From NCBI GenBank assembly GCA_037951165.1, contig JBBDHG010000126.1, positions 1,116,001-1,180,000 of the forward strand: a DNA stretch of 64,000 nt. Direction: 5' to 3'. The translations under genes were made by a program, and so were the position numbers. Under the pieces are notes generated by a model. The model made no database searches. It saw only the letters and a list, made by a program, of their open reading frames with translations, and was not told the origin of the DNA. Origin of the DNA: Lophius americanus. Its lineage: Eukaryota; Chordata; Actinopteri; Lophiiformes; Lophiidae. Below, piece after piece: positions 25,501-39,200 of the stretch (the first letter of the stretch is position 1; each line of letters begins with the position of its first letter).

Positions 25501-28500
25501 TTCCTTTCCATGTCTGTCTCTGTCTCTCTCTGCAGGCATGTGTCGGTGCCGAGCTGCTTTGCCAGAGATGAGAGGTGTGGTGATCGTTTTAGGGGCCGGA
25601 GACACAGCGTTTGACTGCGCCACCTCGGCCCTTCGCTGTGGCGCCAAGAGAGTGTACGTGTGTTTCAGGAGAGGCTTCACAAACATCAGGGCTGTTCCTG
25701 AGGAGGTACGTATAGAGATGAAGAAGAAGATGGAGGGAGAGATGGATGTATTAGCACATGGAGGCATGAAGAATACAGAATACTTTTGTATTTCCTGTCA
25801 GATGGAGCTGGCAAAGGAGGAGCAGTGTGAGTTCCTTCCCTTCCTGTCTCCTCGTGAGGTCATCGTGAAGAACGGTCGGGTCGCAGGTTTACAATTTTTT
25901 CGCACCGAACAGACCGAGGAAGGTGATTGGGTGGAGGATGAGGATCAAGTTGTGCGACTGAAGGCTGATTACATCATCAGCGCCTTTGGTTCCATGCTCA
26001 ACGAGCCTAAAGGTAAAAATCCAGTCGGCTTGGATTGACTGCTGGGTCAACAGTCGTTGTGTTTTGGGTTGTTCTGAACCAGCACGACTGTCGACAATGA
26101 GACTTGTGTTAATTTCTTTGTGTTTTCATTCGTGTGTTTTGCACCAATACTGTTTCCATATGTTTAATGTTGCATTTTGATGCATATTGTACGATTTAAT
26201 ATTAGACATTCTCTACCACTAAATGTTGCACTAGAGCACCAGACTGGATACAACTCAACCTGTGAGACACTGTGGGGCCCCACAAACCTGACCTGAGCCT
26301 TTGGTTTCATGTTTAAAATATTAACAAAGCCATATTTTAATGTAATATTTAGCTTCAGAACGACAATCTTTGTAACAAACCAGATGACTTTCAGTGCTTG
26401 GGATCAAAATAGGGCTCACGAACTCTCTTGAATTCGGCAATGTTGATCAACTATCAGTCAAGACCTTGCTTCTGTGTGGACTATTTTTTATTCCTACTAA
26501 TATTCTAGTATACGTTTGTCTTTAAAACGTTAGTTTATGATACCACGCCTGTCATTTTATGCCCTGCGTTGAAAGACAGACTCTTGAAACTCACATCAAG
26601 CTGTAAAATCCGACAGAGGTGATCCTGACCCAAATGGGTCAGCATGTAGTTTATTTCTCATTCAATTGTTTTTAGAACCAGATTTTAACACAACATTTAG
26701 CTTGAAGATAATAATGTTTAAAACAAATTGTCAAGCATTTTGTGATTTGCTTCAGAATGGAGCACATCGACTTTAAGTCTAAATATAAATCATGAAGTCG
26801 TTTCCCGCAAGCGCATTTCCTGCTTTAATTGTTTTCAGAACCTTATTTTAACTGTTAAAGAAAGCTTGTGATGAGTCGAGGGCCATTTTGTGTCATGAGA
26901 GGCACTCAAAATTGATATAAGATGTAGAATTAGATCAAATATGAACCACATATTTAAAAACTACTTTAATTGTTTGAAGAACCATACTTCTAACCATGTT
27001 TTAGTGTAGTTACTTACTACTACCACGCTAAGGGTGTAAAGGGAGGCGTGTTGATCAAAAATAAACTAGATTCTGTTACATATTCTTGTTCAACGTCTTT
27101 GCGGAACCGTGCTTAGGCTTTGGCGCTGTATTTGGCGATGCTATTCAAAAAGTCTGCCAACCAGTGATCTGAGCACTTATGGTTATCGCGAAAAGTAACT
27201 AGTAAATACAGCTGTCAGACAAAAATAGTGGCGTATAAAGGTACAGGATTTCCTCCTGAAATGTAGTGAAGAAGTAGACTTATAAAGTAGCATGAAATGG
27301 AAATACTCAACTAAAGTACAGGTTGCTCAGATGTGTCCTCAAGTACGGTACTTGAGTGAAAGTACTCTGTGTGTGTTTTGTAGTGTCAGCAGCAATGGCT
27401 CCCTTGAAGATGAGCCGCTGGGGTACTCCTGAGATAAACATGGACACCATGCAGACCAGCGAGCCCTGGGTGTTCGCCGGAGGAGACATCGCTGGTTTGG
27501 CGAACACAACAGTAGAATCAGTGAATGATGGAAAACAGGCGTCATGGCATATTCACAGATACCTTCAGGTACGCCCGGCCCACACGGCCAACTCAACCCA
27601 CCATCAGTGGCGAAGGATCTAAAATAAACACACAGAGAAACTTACAGATCATACATGGACGCAGGGCTTAGACACGGCGCTGTGGAAAAGTATTGGACCT
27701 CCTCCTGATTTCTTCCACTTTTGTGAGCACCTCCATCTGAACTGTTGGATCAATGTCTGAATGTGCTGGTGGAAATTCAGCCCACTCTACTTTGCAGAAC
27801 CCTTTTAGTGCAGCCAAATTGGAGGTTTTTTCGGGTCGCAGCACAGCATGGGTTTCAGGTTCAGACTTTGACCAGAACCCTTCTAAACTTTACTTTTATT
27901 TAATTTTCCCTGAAGCAGCAAGGCAGCGCCTCACCACCACGCTGACACCCCTGAGCTCACCAGAGGTGACATTATCAGTAAAGTGTTTACTGGGTTCGTC
28001 TGTGATGTGTGTGAAGATTCTATAATAGTTTAAGTGTAAGATAACTGAAGAGACCTGGAAAAGTTCAAATTCCTCACAGCGCTGTAAATGTTCCTCTCTT
28101 TCATCCCATTTGACTTGAAAACTCTTTGGTATGTTCTTGTATTGTCGGAACTATGGGATATCAAAACGAAGGATTTCTAGTAAAATGAGCTCTACTAGAT
28201 CATTCTCAAGGATGATCCTATTCTTTCTCAATAGGATTGCCATTTTGGTCAGATCCAAGAATACTTCATATTTTGCTCAACGGAGATATAATGGAGAAAT
28301 ATATACTATATTACTGATATAATGGACCCCTATGTCTCTTTTCTGTAGTCGCTGCATGGACAGACAGTGGATCCGGTTCCGAAGCTGCCATTGTTCTACA
28401 GTGCTATAGATCAGGTGGACATCAGTGTGGATGTTTGTGGAATAAACTTTCCCAACCCTTTTGGCCTGGCGTCTGCTCCACCCACCACCAGTACAGCCAT

Positions 28501-31500
28501 GATGAGAAGAGCTTTTGAACAAGGCTGGGGTTTTACTCTGACCAAAACCTTTGCACTAGATAAGGTACAAAACATACAGCTCATAAACATTTAATAAATG
28601 CATCCGTCTTTTTTCTTCTTCTTTTTTTCACTCTTTTTCTTCTTTTTTTTTTGTCTGATTAGAATACACTGATAAAGGCATTAATACAAAAAATAAAATA
28701 ATAACTATATAAAACATGACAAAAAAGCAGCAATGTTAATTAAAGTTATAGGTTCTGCTAAAAAGGAAAGTTTTAAGTCCTTTTTTAAAAAGTTTCATTC
28801 GTCTGTGGAGCCCTCAGATGGTCAGGGAGGGCATTCCACAAACGAGGGGGAGCAGAACATAGGGCCCGATCACCCATGGTGCTGAGCTTAGTCCGGGGAA
28901 GGAGGAGGCGGTATGAGTGGGTAGAACGGAGGGATCGTGTTGAGTTCAGTGGGGTGAGTAGTTCTTTTAGTTGGGGGTTGCGTTACCATAGATGCACTGG
29001 TGAGTGAGAAGAGAGATCGTATAATCAATCCTGGTGGAGATGGTATAGCTTTAAGGAAAGTTCTATAACTTTAATGAACCTAGAGTCGTGGATATTGTTT
29101 TGCGTACAGAATATATATATATATCTGTATTTTTGGAGAATCTTTGGAGTTACATCTTTAAAATCATCTCTCCATGGAAAACTTAGAAAATGATTTGTAG
29201 AAATAACAAAATGTTAAAAAACAAAACAAAAAAGAAAACAGCTGCTGATCACATTTAATTATATCCCTGAACAGTCGGGAATATTACGGAATTGTAGATC
29301 CTTCGTGTTACATAATCAATCAAAATGTCCAATTCCATGGATCATTTCACATTTTTTTACCCACAGAGACCTCATTGAGAGGAAGAAGTGGATAGATTTT
29401 GAAACAGATCGGTTGTACAGACGGTGCTTTATGTCCAAACGTTTTCGGGCTGGAATTTTTCAGATTGAGTCCAATTTTGGCGTAAAAATCGACTCAAGGA
29501 GATTTATCTTTTACCCTGTAGCACTTTGAGATTTGATCCAAATGTGAGGTGCGTTATAAATTAAATGTACTTTAACATTGCTAACATTGCTACAAGTTTA
29601 TGCGTTAAATCTTGTGAAACTAGAGCATGTAGTTTGCTAGAGTATTTTCTGGACGAAAACATTTAAGTGGGAAAAATTCTGAATATGCCAAATGACGGAG
29701 GGCCCAGCACCTTATAAGGGTTGATGCATGGATTCTATGGAATGGGAAGGGATGACTATACCCCTCCTTTATTTCTATTTCATGGTCAAAGGCATAAAAA
29801 GCCGAGTTGGTAAAAGTAAGAAACCTCTTTTCCATCAATGTGATGATAACAGTATCCTATATGTCAGTATATTATGAAAAAAAGAGTCTTGACAGTATAA
29901 TAACTTATATAATATCGTTTTCTTTATAACTTTGTGTAATGGACTTTAAGCTGAATTTGGTCTAATACATTTAGTAGTATTAAATAAAGTTATTAATGTG
30001 AGGAACCTCCTGACTTCTGTTGTCTTTCACTCTTTTACTGCAGCTATTCTGACTTGAGCCTCTTTGTCTCAATAATAATGGTGGGTATTTTCGGGCACTT
30101 ACGCTCAAGCTCTTCCATTGAATCATTTCTTCATTCTTCATTTAGTCTGTAAAAGTTCAGGGGAAATAAAAATTGTCCAATGTCAAATGTTTTGTTTTTG
30201 AACTGTTTTTGAACAACGAAAGTCAGAAATATCCATGTTTGATGGTCTGTGATTTTTATGCTTGAAATATATCTAATTATAGAATGATGGCCAGTTGCCT
30301 TTGGTCGACTGATTAATCATCTGCTGCTGATTGAGATAACCAGGAGATTCGGTAAAACCGGAGAGGCCACATTAAATGCATATATGTTGGCATAACTAGA
30401 AACACTTAGATTGGATGACGTGGATCTTAGTCGTTTTTAGCATTTTTTTCAATGTGCAACCCAACGATTGCATCATCATCAACTTTCCCTGATCGGCTTC
30501 TGATAATCTGTCTACGCAGGACCTGGTGACCAACGTGTCTCCTCGTATCGTGCGTGGCACCACCTCGGGGAACATGTTTGGACCTGGTCAAGGCTCCTTC
30601 CTCAACATTGAGCTCATCAGTGAGAAGACAGCAGCCTACTGGTGCCAGTCAGTCACAGAGCTGAAGAAGGACTTCCCCAGTAATGTACGTTTTAACTCTT
30701 ATTTTTGTTTGTTTACTCCACACCCTCGAGGGCATTTGATCACATTCTGTCTCACTCTTTATGATGTTTCTTCTAAAATAAAAACAGTTAAGCTCACTGT
30801 GTTGTTTCTCAAACATTGAGGCGCCTTGATTCCATCACTAGTTAAAATATTTATTTATAAATCTATCACCACTGTGAGGTACAAAACACACTCAGGTTTC
30901 GGACCTGAAAACTAATCTCTCCCTTTTGCCTTGTTAGGTGGTCATCTCCAGCATCATGTGCAGTTACAACAAGGAGGACTGGACAGAACTAGCCAAGATG
31001 GCAGAGGTGAGATAAACCGCAAACCACGATCAAAATATTGTCCGTTCTCAGAATGTACACAGTATCACCCGCTGGAGATAAATTCCTTCCAAACATTGGC
31101 AAACAAAGAAAAAAAGAGTTTTACAAATGTTAAGGATTCTTGAACAAACACTATGATTTGCAAAATACAAAATACGATTGACAAACAAATGCCTTGCGTT
31201 TCAGTGATAGAAATCAGGGTCTTCAGGCAAACAAAACAAATGTTTTACAAATAAGCCTGATCGAATAAGAATCACTGACAAGCTCGATGTGGTTTGCAAA
31301 ATAAAAAACATCATTAACATTCTTCTCAAAGGAATACTGGGCATATTCCTTATGTTTCTGAAGATAATGTCTTAGCTATAAGAATTTATAAAAGGTGTCT
31401 ACTAGGAATCTAAATTACTGTGAAAGTTGTTCAAATGATTTGCATACTTTGACTTTTGAACATTTGTTGAAAACAAACATCTGGATTTTGTAGTGGATGG

Positions 31501-33121
31501 CTCATAGAAATATAAAGTCCAACTCATGGTGCCTCCAGTCGTCCAGTCAGGTCCAGTGTGGTAAACTTTTAAACTTTATCCTGCTGTTGTAACGGGTGAA
31601 CTGCAAAGGAGCTGTGTGCACAAAACGTAAGACGGTCATGTTCAAGTAGCATGTCTCTCATGAGGTACATTTGTGCCAAAAGTCACGTTTTTGTGCCAAA
31701 AGTCACGTGTTTGTTCCAAAAGTCAAGTGTGGTTTTTTCTGTTTTTTTGCAGTTGTAGGATAGAATTCTTATACTTGTAAATGCACATTTTTACTTGTAA
31801 ACAAAACACATTTGTTTGTCAATAATTTTTTTCCTTTGCAAACCACACTCTCTTTGCTTGCGGATCGTGTTGCGTTTGTGTGCGGACTTATGGCAGGAAT
31901 TTAACTCCATAGTGTCGCTTCACATTTAAATTGCTCTCCTGTAAAGCGAAAAGCAGGTAATGCTTCCTTAATGATCATCACAGAATCATATATTGTGGTA
32001 GGATGTCTGGTAGCTTTAGCCTTTGCTTTTTTTAATCCTTATCACAGATGAGTTTCTACATATCATGATATTTGGGGAGGTGAGGCGTTCACTGACTGTG
32101 GGGCACATCCAGCCCTAGAGAATTGTCTCTGCATGTGCATATCCATTTAATATCAAAGTATTTAAATGAAAACGATGTGATCAGTTTTCAGTGAAACTAT
32201 GGGTATAAAATGAATAAACTACATCTGTGTCACAGCGACATCTACTGCTGCAACGGGTGAACTACAAAGAAAATCTGTGCGGAAATCTGAGGACGTTTAA
32301 CAATCTCACGCAGAAAGAGTTGTTCCTGAAGCCACATGAATTTTATCCTTTTTTTTATTGTAGTTGTAGGATAGATTTTGTGTTTTGAGTTTGCAAAGCA
32401 GAAAATAATAGATTTTTCAATCATGTATTTATTTGCAAATATAACAGTATTTGTGAGTGAATTAAGGCACATTTATAAAACGTGTTTTGTTTGCTTGATG
32501 AATACTTTTTGTATTTGTCAATCCTGTTTTGCATTAACAACTCATATTTTGTTTGTTCCTTAACATTGGTGCTTTGTTTGTTTGCAAACTATTGGCAGGG
32601 ATTTAAAGGTCCAGTCTGTGGAATTTAGGCGTATCTCTTTTAATAAATGTAATATGATATTCATAACCACGTTTTTTATGTACTTTCAGTTAAAAGTAAG
32701 ATGAAAAAAAATATTGCTTTAATCTTTATTTAGAAAAAAACGTATTTTATCTCCATGGAGTGGATTCATATGGAGGCCCCCATGTTCTAACAGACATCTG
32801 GAGAGGGATTTAGTGTTTCAAATTGTTACTGTGGTTTGTTTGTTCTGTTTTAGTCCTCCAGGTCAGCTTAGGAGAAGTTCAGGTAGAGAGAGAGAGAGGG
32901 AGGGAACTCGCAGCGTCTCCCCCTGGACCTTTAACCTCATATAACCGTTGTATATCGATTGAATGTACCGGCACAGCTTTCAAGTGTTTACTTTGTGTAT
33001 GTGTAACATAGATAAATGGGAATGTGTGTGTCCAGGAATCAGGGGCAGATGCACTGGAGTTGAACCTGTCGTGTCCTCATGGGATGGGTGAGAAAGGCAT
33101 GGGACTGGCCTGTGGACAGGT

Positions 33122-33162
<41 letters not shown>

Positions 33163-33171
33163 CGCGCACAC

Positions 33172-33213
<42 letters not shown>

Positions 33214-36200
33214 TCACCGTTGATATTGCAGAGGAAACCACTAATTTAATCTCTAGTGAACATTTACGGTTTGAGCTGTTAAATGGTTTGTGTTTTGACG
33301 TGTAGTTTGTGTCTTCGGCGCTAGGATACGGTGTTGGTGCGTAACATCTGTCGCTGGGTGCGTGCAACCATTTCCATTCCATTCTTTGCCAAATTGACAC
33401 CAAACGTAACCAATATCGTCGACATCGCCAAGGCTGCTTATGAAGGTATGACACGTCAAAACAGGACCAGCACGTCTTTCTTTGTCTTCCAGACTACGTC
33501 TGTATTCTATTCTGTCTTTTTACACTACAAATCCTTTCATCTCAACAGCAACTGTGATTTTGTGAATGTCGTAAATGCTTGTGGTTAATGTCGGGTTTTC
33601 TCATAGGCGGCGCAGATGGAGTCACAGCCACCAACACAGTGTCCGGTATGATGGGACTGAATGCTGATGGCGTACCGTGGCCGAGTGTTGGAAGGGGCAG
33701 ACTTACCACGTATGGGGGGGTTTCTGGTAAGGACACACAAATACAACAACATATGATTAAAAATTGGTTTGCTCTTCATAAATACACGCTTGGTTTTATT
33801 GGGTGAATGTTCCCACAGGCAGGCCTTGTTCATCTTTTTTTCCAGATTCCAGACATTTATTGTCATGAACATTATAAAAAATAAAGTTAATAAATAAAAA
33901 GACGGTGGTTCACACCATGCTATGAAATTCTTACTTTTGCAAGTCTCCCTTCAAATAAAACAATAATAATTTAAAAAGTAAGGTTTTCTTTTGTCTCTTG
34001 CAAATATTGCAAACAGACCAGAGTTAAATGAAGGTGCTGTAGGCAGATAAATACTTATTGCACGGATAAAGTAACAGTCAGTGGGAGTGACGATGGAGTT
34101 ATTCAAAAGTCTGATGGTTAAAGTTGTTCGTTAGTTCTGGACTTCTCACTCCTGCAGCGCCTCCCTGAGGACAGGAGTGTGAAGAGACTGCGTCTGGAGG
34201 GTTGCTGTTGGCCCTGGTGATGATCCAGGTGATGTAAATGCGGTGAGGTGATGGGAAGGCTGCTCCAGAGATGGACTATGCAGTTTTTTAAGACACGCCT
34301 TTCCTGCCCTGAGCCGTGTAGTTTCCATACCACATGTGATTGAGACATACCATCAAGGAAGAATGTCTTCATTACCATGTAATATCAGCAAACCTTTGAC
34401 CCAAAATTAAGGGCTGCAACCGTGATGATGATGGTAACTCATCATCACTCAATGCATTACATCTCATGGTGCTGAATGTTGGGATATCTGGAGGTGCAGC
34501 ACCTGCAAATTACATGAAAACGTATCACTCTTTGTCAAAAGTGATACCAACAGGAAGTAGGACCCAAAAACACCACATATCACACTGAAGGGTAAGAAAT
34601 CTCCGTCTTACCTTCAAGTAATTCAAAGAACTTTTGACCCCAAAAGCCTGACTCCAAAAACACAAGTGAGGGTGAAGTAGACACTTTACAGAATAGGATC
34701 AAAAAACATACAATGTATAAACTTGTGGCATTTATACAATAAAAGGCAGGGATTGACAAGAAGAAGGTCCGAGCAATCAGGACAGTCTTTGACGTGGGAA
34801 TACACAGGAGTCTGAAACAGAAAGGGGTTGGGCGAAGAGACAAAACAGGGAACGTGCATCATCAGACGGATAAAATAAAAACTTGAACAAGGTAACCTGA
34901 CAAGGTCTGACAGATAATCCAATATGCAAGCAAACAGTCCGATATGCAGACGGCCATGGCAGAGTCCATGATCAGACGAGCCGAGAATAGCCCACAACAA
35001 AGGGTTGGTAAGGACAACGTGGAGGTGCGTCAGGAACTGGAAACGCAATTAAAGGCTCTGATAATGAGAAACAGCTGGGGACAATCTGAGCACTCAGGAA
35101 TATCGCGACAGAGGGGAAACACTGGAGGAGCGAGTCTGAAATGAGAGGGGATGAGATGTCAGTCAGAAGACAGAACAGGAAACAGATGCCTAATCAGACA
35201 CATTTAATAAAAACATGAGGTCTGACAGATTATAAAGTATGAGTGCAAACTGTCGACTATATAGAGGGCTGAGGCAGACTGAAAAAGCAGGTGAGGTTAT
35301 AACTGAGTAACTCACAAGAAATAAGTAGGGAGGGCTGATGAAGACGACATGAGTGAGGCACAGGTGATAAACTAGCATGATGAAAATCACAGTAGCGGGA
35401 CGCCTGCGAGGTGAAGGGATGGGATAAACAACACAAAACAGGGAAAATCAACGGAATCAGACTGATGAGGTGTTAAGAGTTATTCCCTTAAAAGGTGTGT
35501 TAAGACGAATGTTATCTTCCTGCTCAACTGTTTGGTTCAGCTTATTATGAGTCCCTATTTCTTGTTGAAAAATGTGTGCCACTTGACCAAACCTGTGATA
35601 ATATGAAGCAGTGGCAGCTTGTATGTTTTTTGTTTAATTTCTGGTTGAGGACATTAAAGAGTTAAAGTGATGGAACACCTCTTTTTTTTTTTTTACAAGA
35701 GTACAAACCATGTGTGCAGGTAATGCCATCAGACCCATCGCTCTCAAAGCCGTGTCAGCGATTGCCAAAGCCATTCCAGGTTTCCCCATTCTGGCAACGG
35801 GAGGCATTGACTCAGCAGAGACCGGTCTGCAGTTTCTTCACGCAGGTGCCTCGGTCTTACAGGTGATACTCTCACTGCCACACTCACCAAATGTTCATTT
35901 ATGGAAGGGGTCTCTTACACTCTCACTGTTAATGTGATGCACTTTTTGATTTCATGACTAAAAGGTCATCTTCAGCTTTGGTAGGCATGCTGGGATATAC
36001 ATACTTTCATGCCGGTACACAGGGACTTACTTTAATCTTGGGTTGAACTTTTCTTCCTGTTCGATGCAGGTTGACTCCGTCTAATGTGATGAAAGTATTC
36101 TCCAGCGCCGCCTTGTGCTTTCTCACTGTCTTCTTCTTCTCTCTCATCACTGCCCCCCCCCACACATTCACACGCACACACAGCAATACTGTGAAAGGGT

Positions 36201-39200
36201 TTTTCTAATGCTGTTGCTTCACACTGAAGGATGATCATTTTGAAACGGAAAAGGTTTGGTCACTTTTGTGTCTCGAGTTTTAAAGGTGAAGATAAAATGT
36301 TGACCCATTTGGGGGATGGTAGTAAAGGATGAGAATAATCTCAGACAGCAGGATCTCTCGTTGATAATATTTCAGTCAGATACAACTGAGTTTCTTAAGT
36401 TTTGGTTTTGTTTCATAAAGAATACTTCAAAAAAAACGAATCCATTAATGTAATGGCATAAAAAGCTGCAATTATTCATTAAGTGTTATTTTTTCCTGGC
36501 AAAACTATATCTTGCATTGTTAAGTGTAGATTATGTTTTTTTCTTAACGTCTGTCTATATTACCACAGGTGTGCAGTGCAATACAGAACCAGGACTTCAC
36601 AGTGATTGAGGATTACTGCGTGGGTACGTAAAGCTGTTTCTGTGTCCTTGCTCAGATTTTCTCAGAGCTTTTCCATTCTTATCCTTATATCCAGGTCTGA
36701 AGAGCAGTGAATGCAAACTTTGTTTCCTCGACTCTTCTTTCTTAACCACCTATAACGTCCCTGTGTAGCCAGATGCTGCTTCTTTGAAATACTTAAAACT
36801 AGGCCTACCGCTGTCGTCCCCCTCAGCAAAGGTATATCCCCTTAAAGCCCTCAATCCCCTGCCTTTTGCATGCAATCCCCCCTGATTAACCCTAACCCTT
36901 AAAAATAATGTGAAGATATTATCAGAAAAACAGTGTTTTTGTTAAAAAAAGAAAAAGAAACTCCCCCTTAGTAAGTAAAATATTAACTATTAGACAAAAA
37001 TATGATATAAAAAAAAGATTGAGCTCGATTCGAATGCGACAAAGTTTGACTAAATCTGACCAGCGGTTGGCGAGTTATGTAGAAAAACAGTGTTTTTTCA
37101 TATAAAAATATCCCTTAGTGAGTAAAATATGAACTACTAGAGTAAAATATGATATATACAAGATAGAGCTCCTCTTAATGTCAGTATTATACAACCGATC
37201 TTTCCCAAAACCAACCCAGTTCTTCCTCGCATCAAGGTTTTTTGACTTATCACATCAACACAATAACCGTGACATAATTCCAGAATATCCCTGACTTCTC
37301 GGTGATATAATAACCATATAACGACACCGTGATGGTGAATCTTTGTGTTCAGGTCTGAAGGCCTTGTTGTACCTGAAGAGCCTGGAGCTTAAGGACTGGG
37401 ACGGTCAATCTCCCCCAACAGAGAGACACCAGAAAGGGAAACCAGTTCCCAGACTGGAAGAACTGGTGGGAAAGGTACCACTACTCACTACAACTGATAC
37501 TACTAATAGTATTGTAGCACCATAACTTCATTGGAACTGGATGGACTGTCGTCTCTTTAACATACCGGTTAGAAGACACAGCACTAATTCAAGATTCTAT
37601 ATCCGTATGCCTCTTTTAGAGCCTCCCTAGTTTCGGTCCGTATTTGCTGCAGAAACAAGAAGTTATAGCTGACTACAAGAAAAAGCTCAGAGTCGACGGT
37701 GCAACTGAAGAGATGGAAACCAACGCGAGTCGGGTCAGCACGCCCAAAAAACCCGTTCCTGCAGTCAAGGTACGCGCTCATATCAACGCAAACACGAAAT
37801 TCATTCAAGTGCTTTGAGGGTTTTTTTTCAGTGAAATACATATTTAAGCAATAAACCATCTATGCACACGGGCTCTATGTCTGTGTGTTTGTGTTTGCAG
37901 GATGTGATAGCCAGAGCGCTGCGCTACATTGGTACATACCAGGATCTGAGCAACATGGAGCAGGTAACGGATTCTCACATGTTGTAGCTATGATGGTTAA
38001 GAATGGGTATCGTCAGGATTCGATCAAGACGGATAGAATCCTGTTTGTTGATCACGATATCTTACCTCCGTTAACTGGATGGCACTAATCAAATGGAGTC
38101 GGTGTGTCTACATGTGGTTTAGGGTCTGCAGAGCTCATATGTGAGGAATTATTTGCCTGATTTATAAAAAAAGAATTCATCACCATTTAGAGACTTAAAC
38201 AAGAACAATTAGGCCTACGCTTTCGTCCCTGATAGCGAGGCTATATTCCGAAAAAGCCCCCAATCACCTGCGTTGTACAATTTTCCTGATTGAGCTCCTA
38301 GAATTAAAATGATTTGAATTTATGTCTGGAAACTTTTCATGTAAAATAAAATATATACAAGATAGATCTCGTTGACTTGATTCATTTGCCCCAAATTTGG
38401 ACTAAATCAGAGCAACGTAATAAATAAGACTAATAGTTGAGAAAATTATAGCCAGAAAAATGTTTGAAGACAAAGCTCCCCCTAGTGTCAGAAGTATACA
38501 AAAGACTTTTCCAAAAATAACTTAAATTCTTCCTCAGACTAAAGTTCTATATGAGAATAAAACTTGAAAATGATCCATCGAATAGTTTTTGATTTATCAT
38601 GTTAACACGAAGGATCCGCAGCGGTGATGATGATTCCATAATATCCCTGACTTTTCATGGGATATAATAAACTGTGTAGAGAGAAGAGAGAATAAAATAA
38701 TGTGATGTGTGACATAATCACCAACTGCTTTAATAAAATAGAATAAATTCCGGTTAAAAGTTATAATGAATTCAAGTAAAAAAGTAAGAAATAAGTCAAA
38801 ATAAGTGGCAAGGACAAACAGTAAAATGAAGTTAAATGTTTTGAATAAATAAGTATAAATACTAAAGCCATAAAATGGCATGGCAGAACATTAGAACCCG
38901 GCTGAATAGATGATCATTTAGTTTACGTTCAAAAATGTCAGCTACCCTCGTTTCCTCTAATTTCATTGACAGGCTTTTGTCTTCCTTCAGTAAAAAGCAC
39001 CGGTTATAATCATTCAATCAATGCTGTGGTCAGAAATAACTATAAGCTGGTCGTAATGATCCTCCTCGTGTCTCCTCAGGTCCAGGCTCTGATAGACGAA
39101 GAGATGTGCATCAACTGTGGTAAATGTTACATGACCTGCAATGACTCTGGATACCAGGTATGTCTGCGGGTTCTTTAGATGAATAAAGTTCTCTCCCCTT

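Larger units (their letters stand above)
23309..27568 (+). other. dpyd: dpyd exons 6-12: FAD and NADPH domains
   Basis: Exons 6-8 carry the first half of the FAD domain with the dinucleotide loop LIGCGPASISC. Exons 9-11 carry the inserted NADPH domain with VVIVLGAGDTAFDC and RRGF. Exons 11-12 return to FAD with AFGSM and WVFAGGD. Order and spacing are those of mammalian DPD. The Cys in GCGPAS is Ala in human. Confidence 0.85.
28349..37474 (+). other. dpyd: dpyd exons 13-21: FMN barrel and active site
   Basis: These exons encode the dihydroorotate-dehydrogenase-like TIM barrel. Visible elements: NPFGLASAPPTTS, LTKTFALDK (FMN contact Lys571), SFLNIELISEK, LELNLSCPHGMGEKGMG (catalytic Cys668 on the mobile loop), FAKLTPN (Lys706), TATNTVSG and ILATGGIDSAE. 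These are the FMN- and pyrimidine-binding residues expected from the pig enzyme structure. Confidence 0.85.

Noticed and set aside
25358..26038. A single 226-codon open frame as one dpyd exon
   Set aside because: It is exon 10, the in-frame intron 10 and exon 11 read through, plus intron sequence before 25536 and after 26012. Family alignment and splice signals support two exons, though retention of intron 10 is kept as a finding.
32980..33454. Minus-strand frames rich in Cys-Val
   Set aside because: They are translations of the CA microsatellite at the dpyd exon 16 donor.
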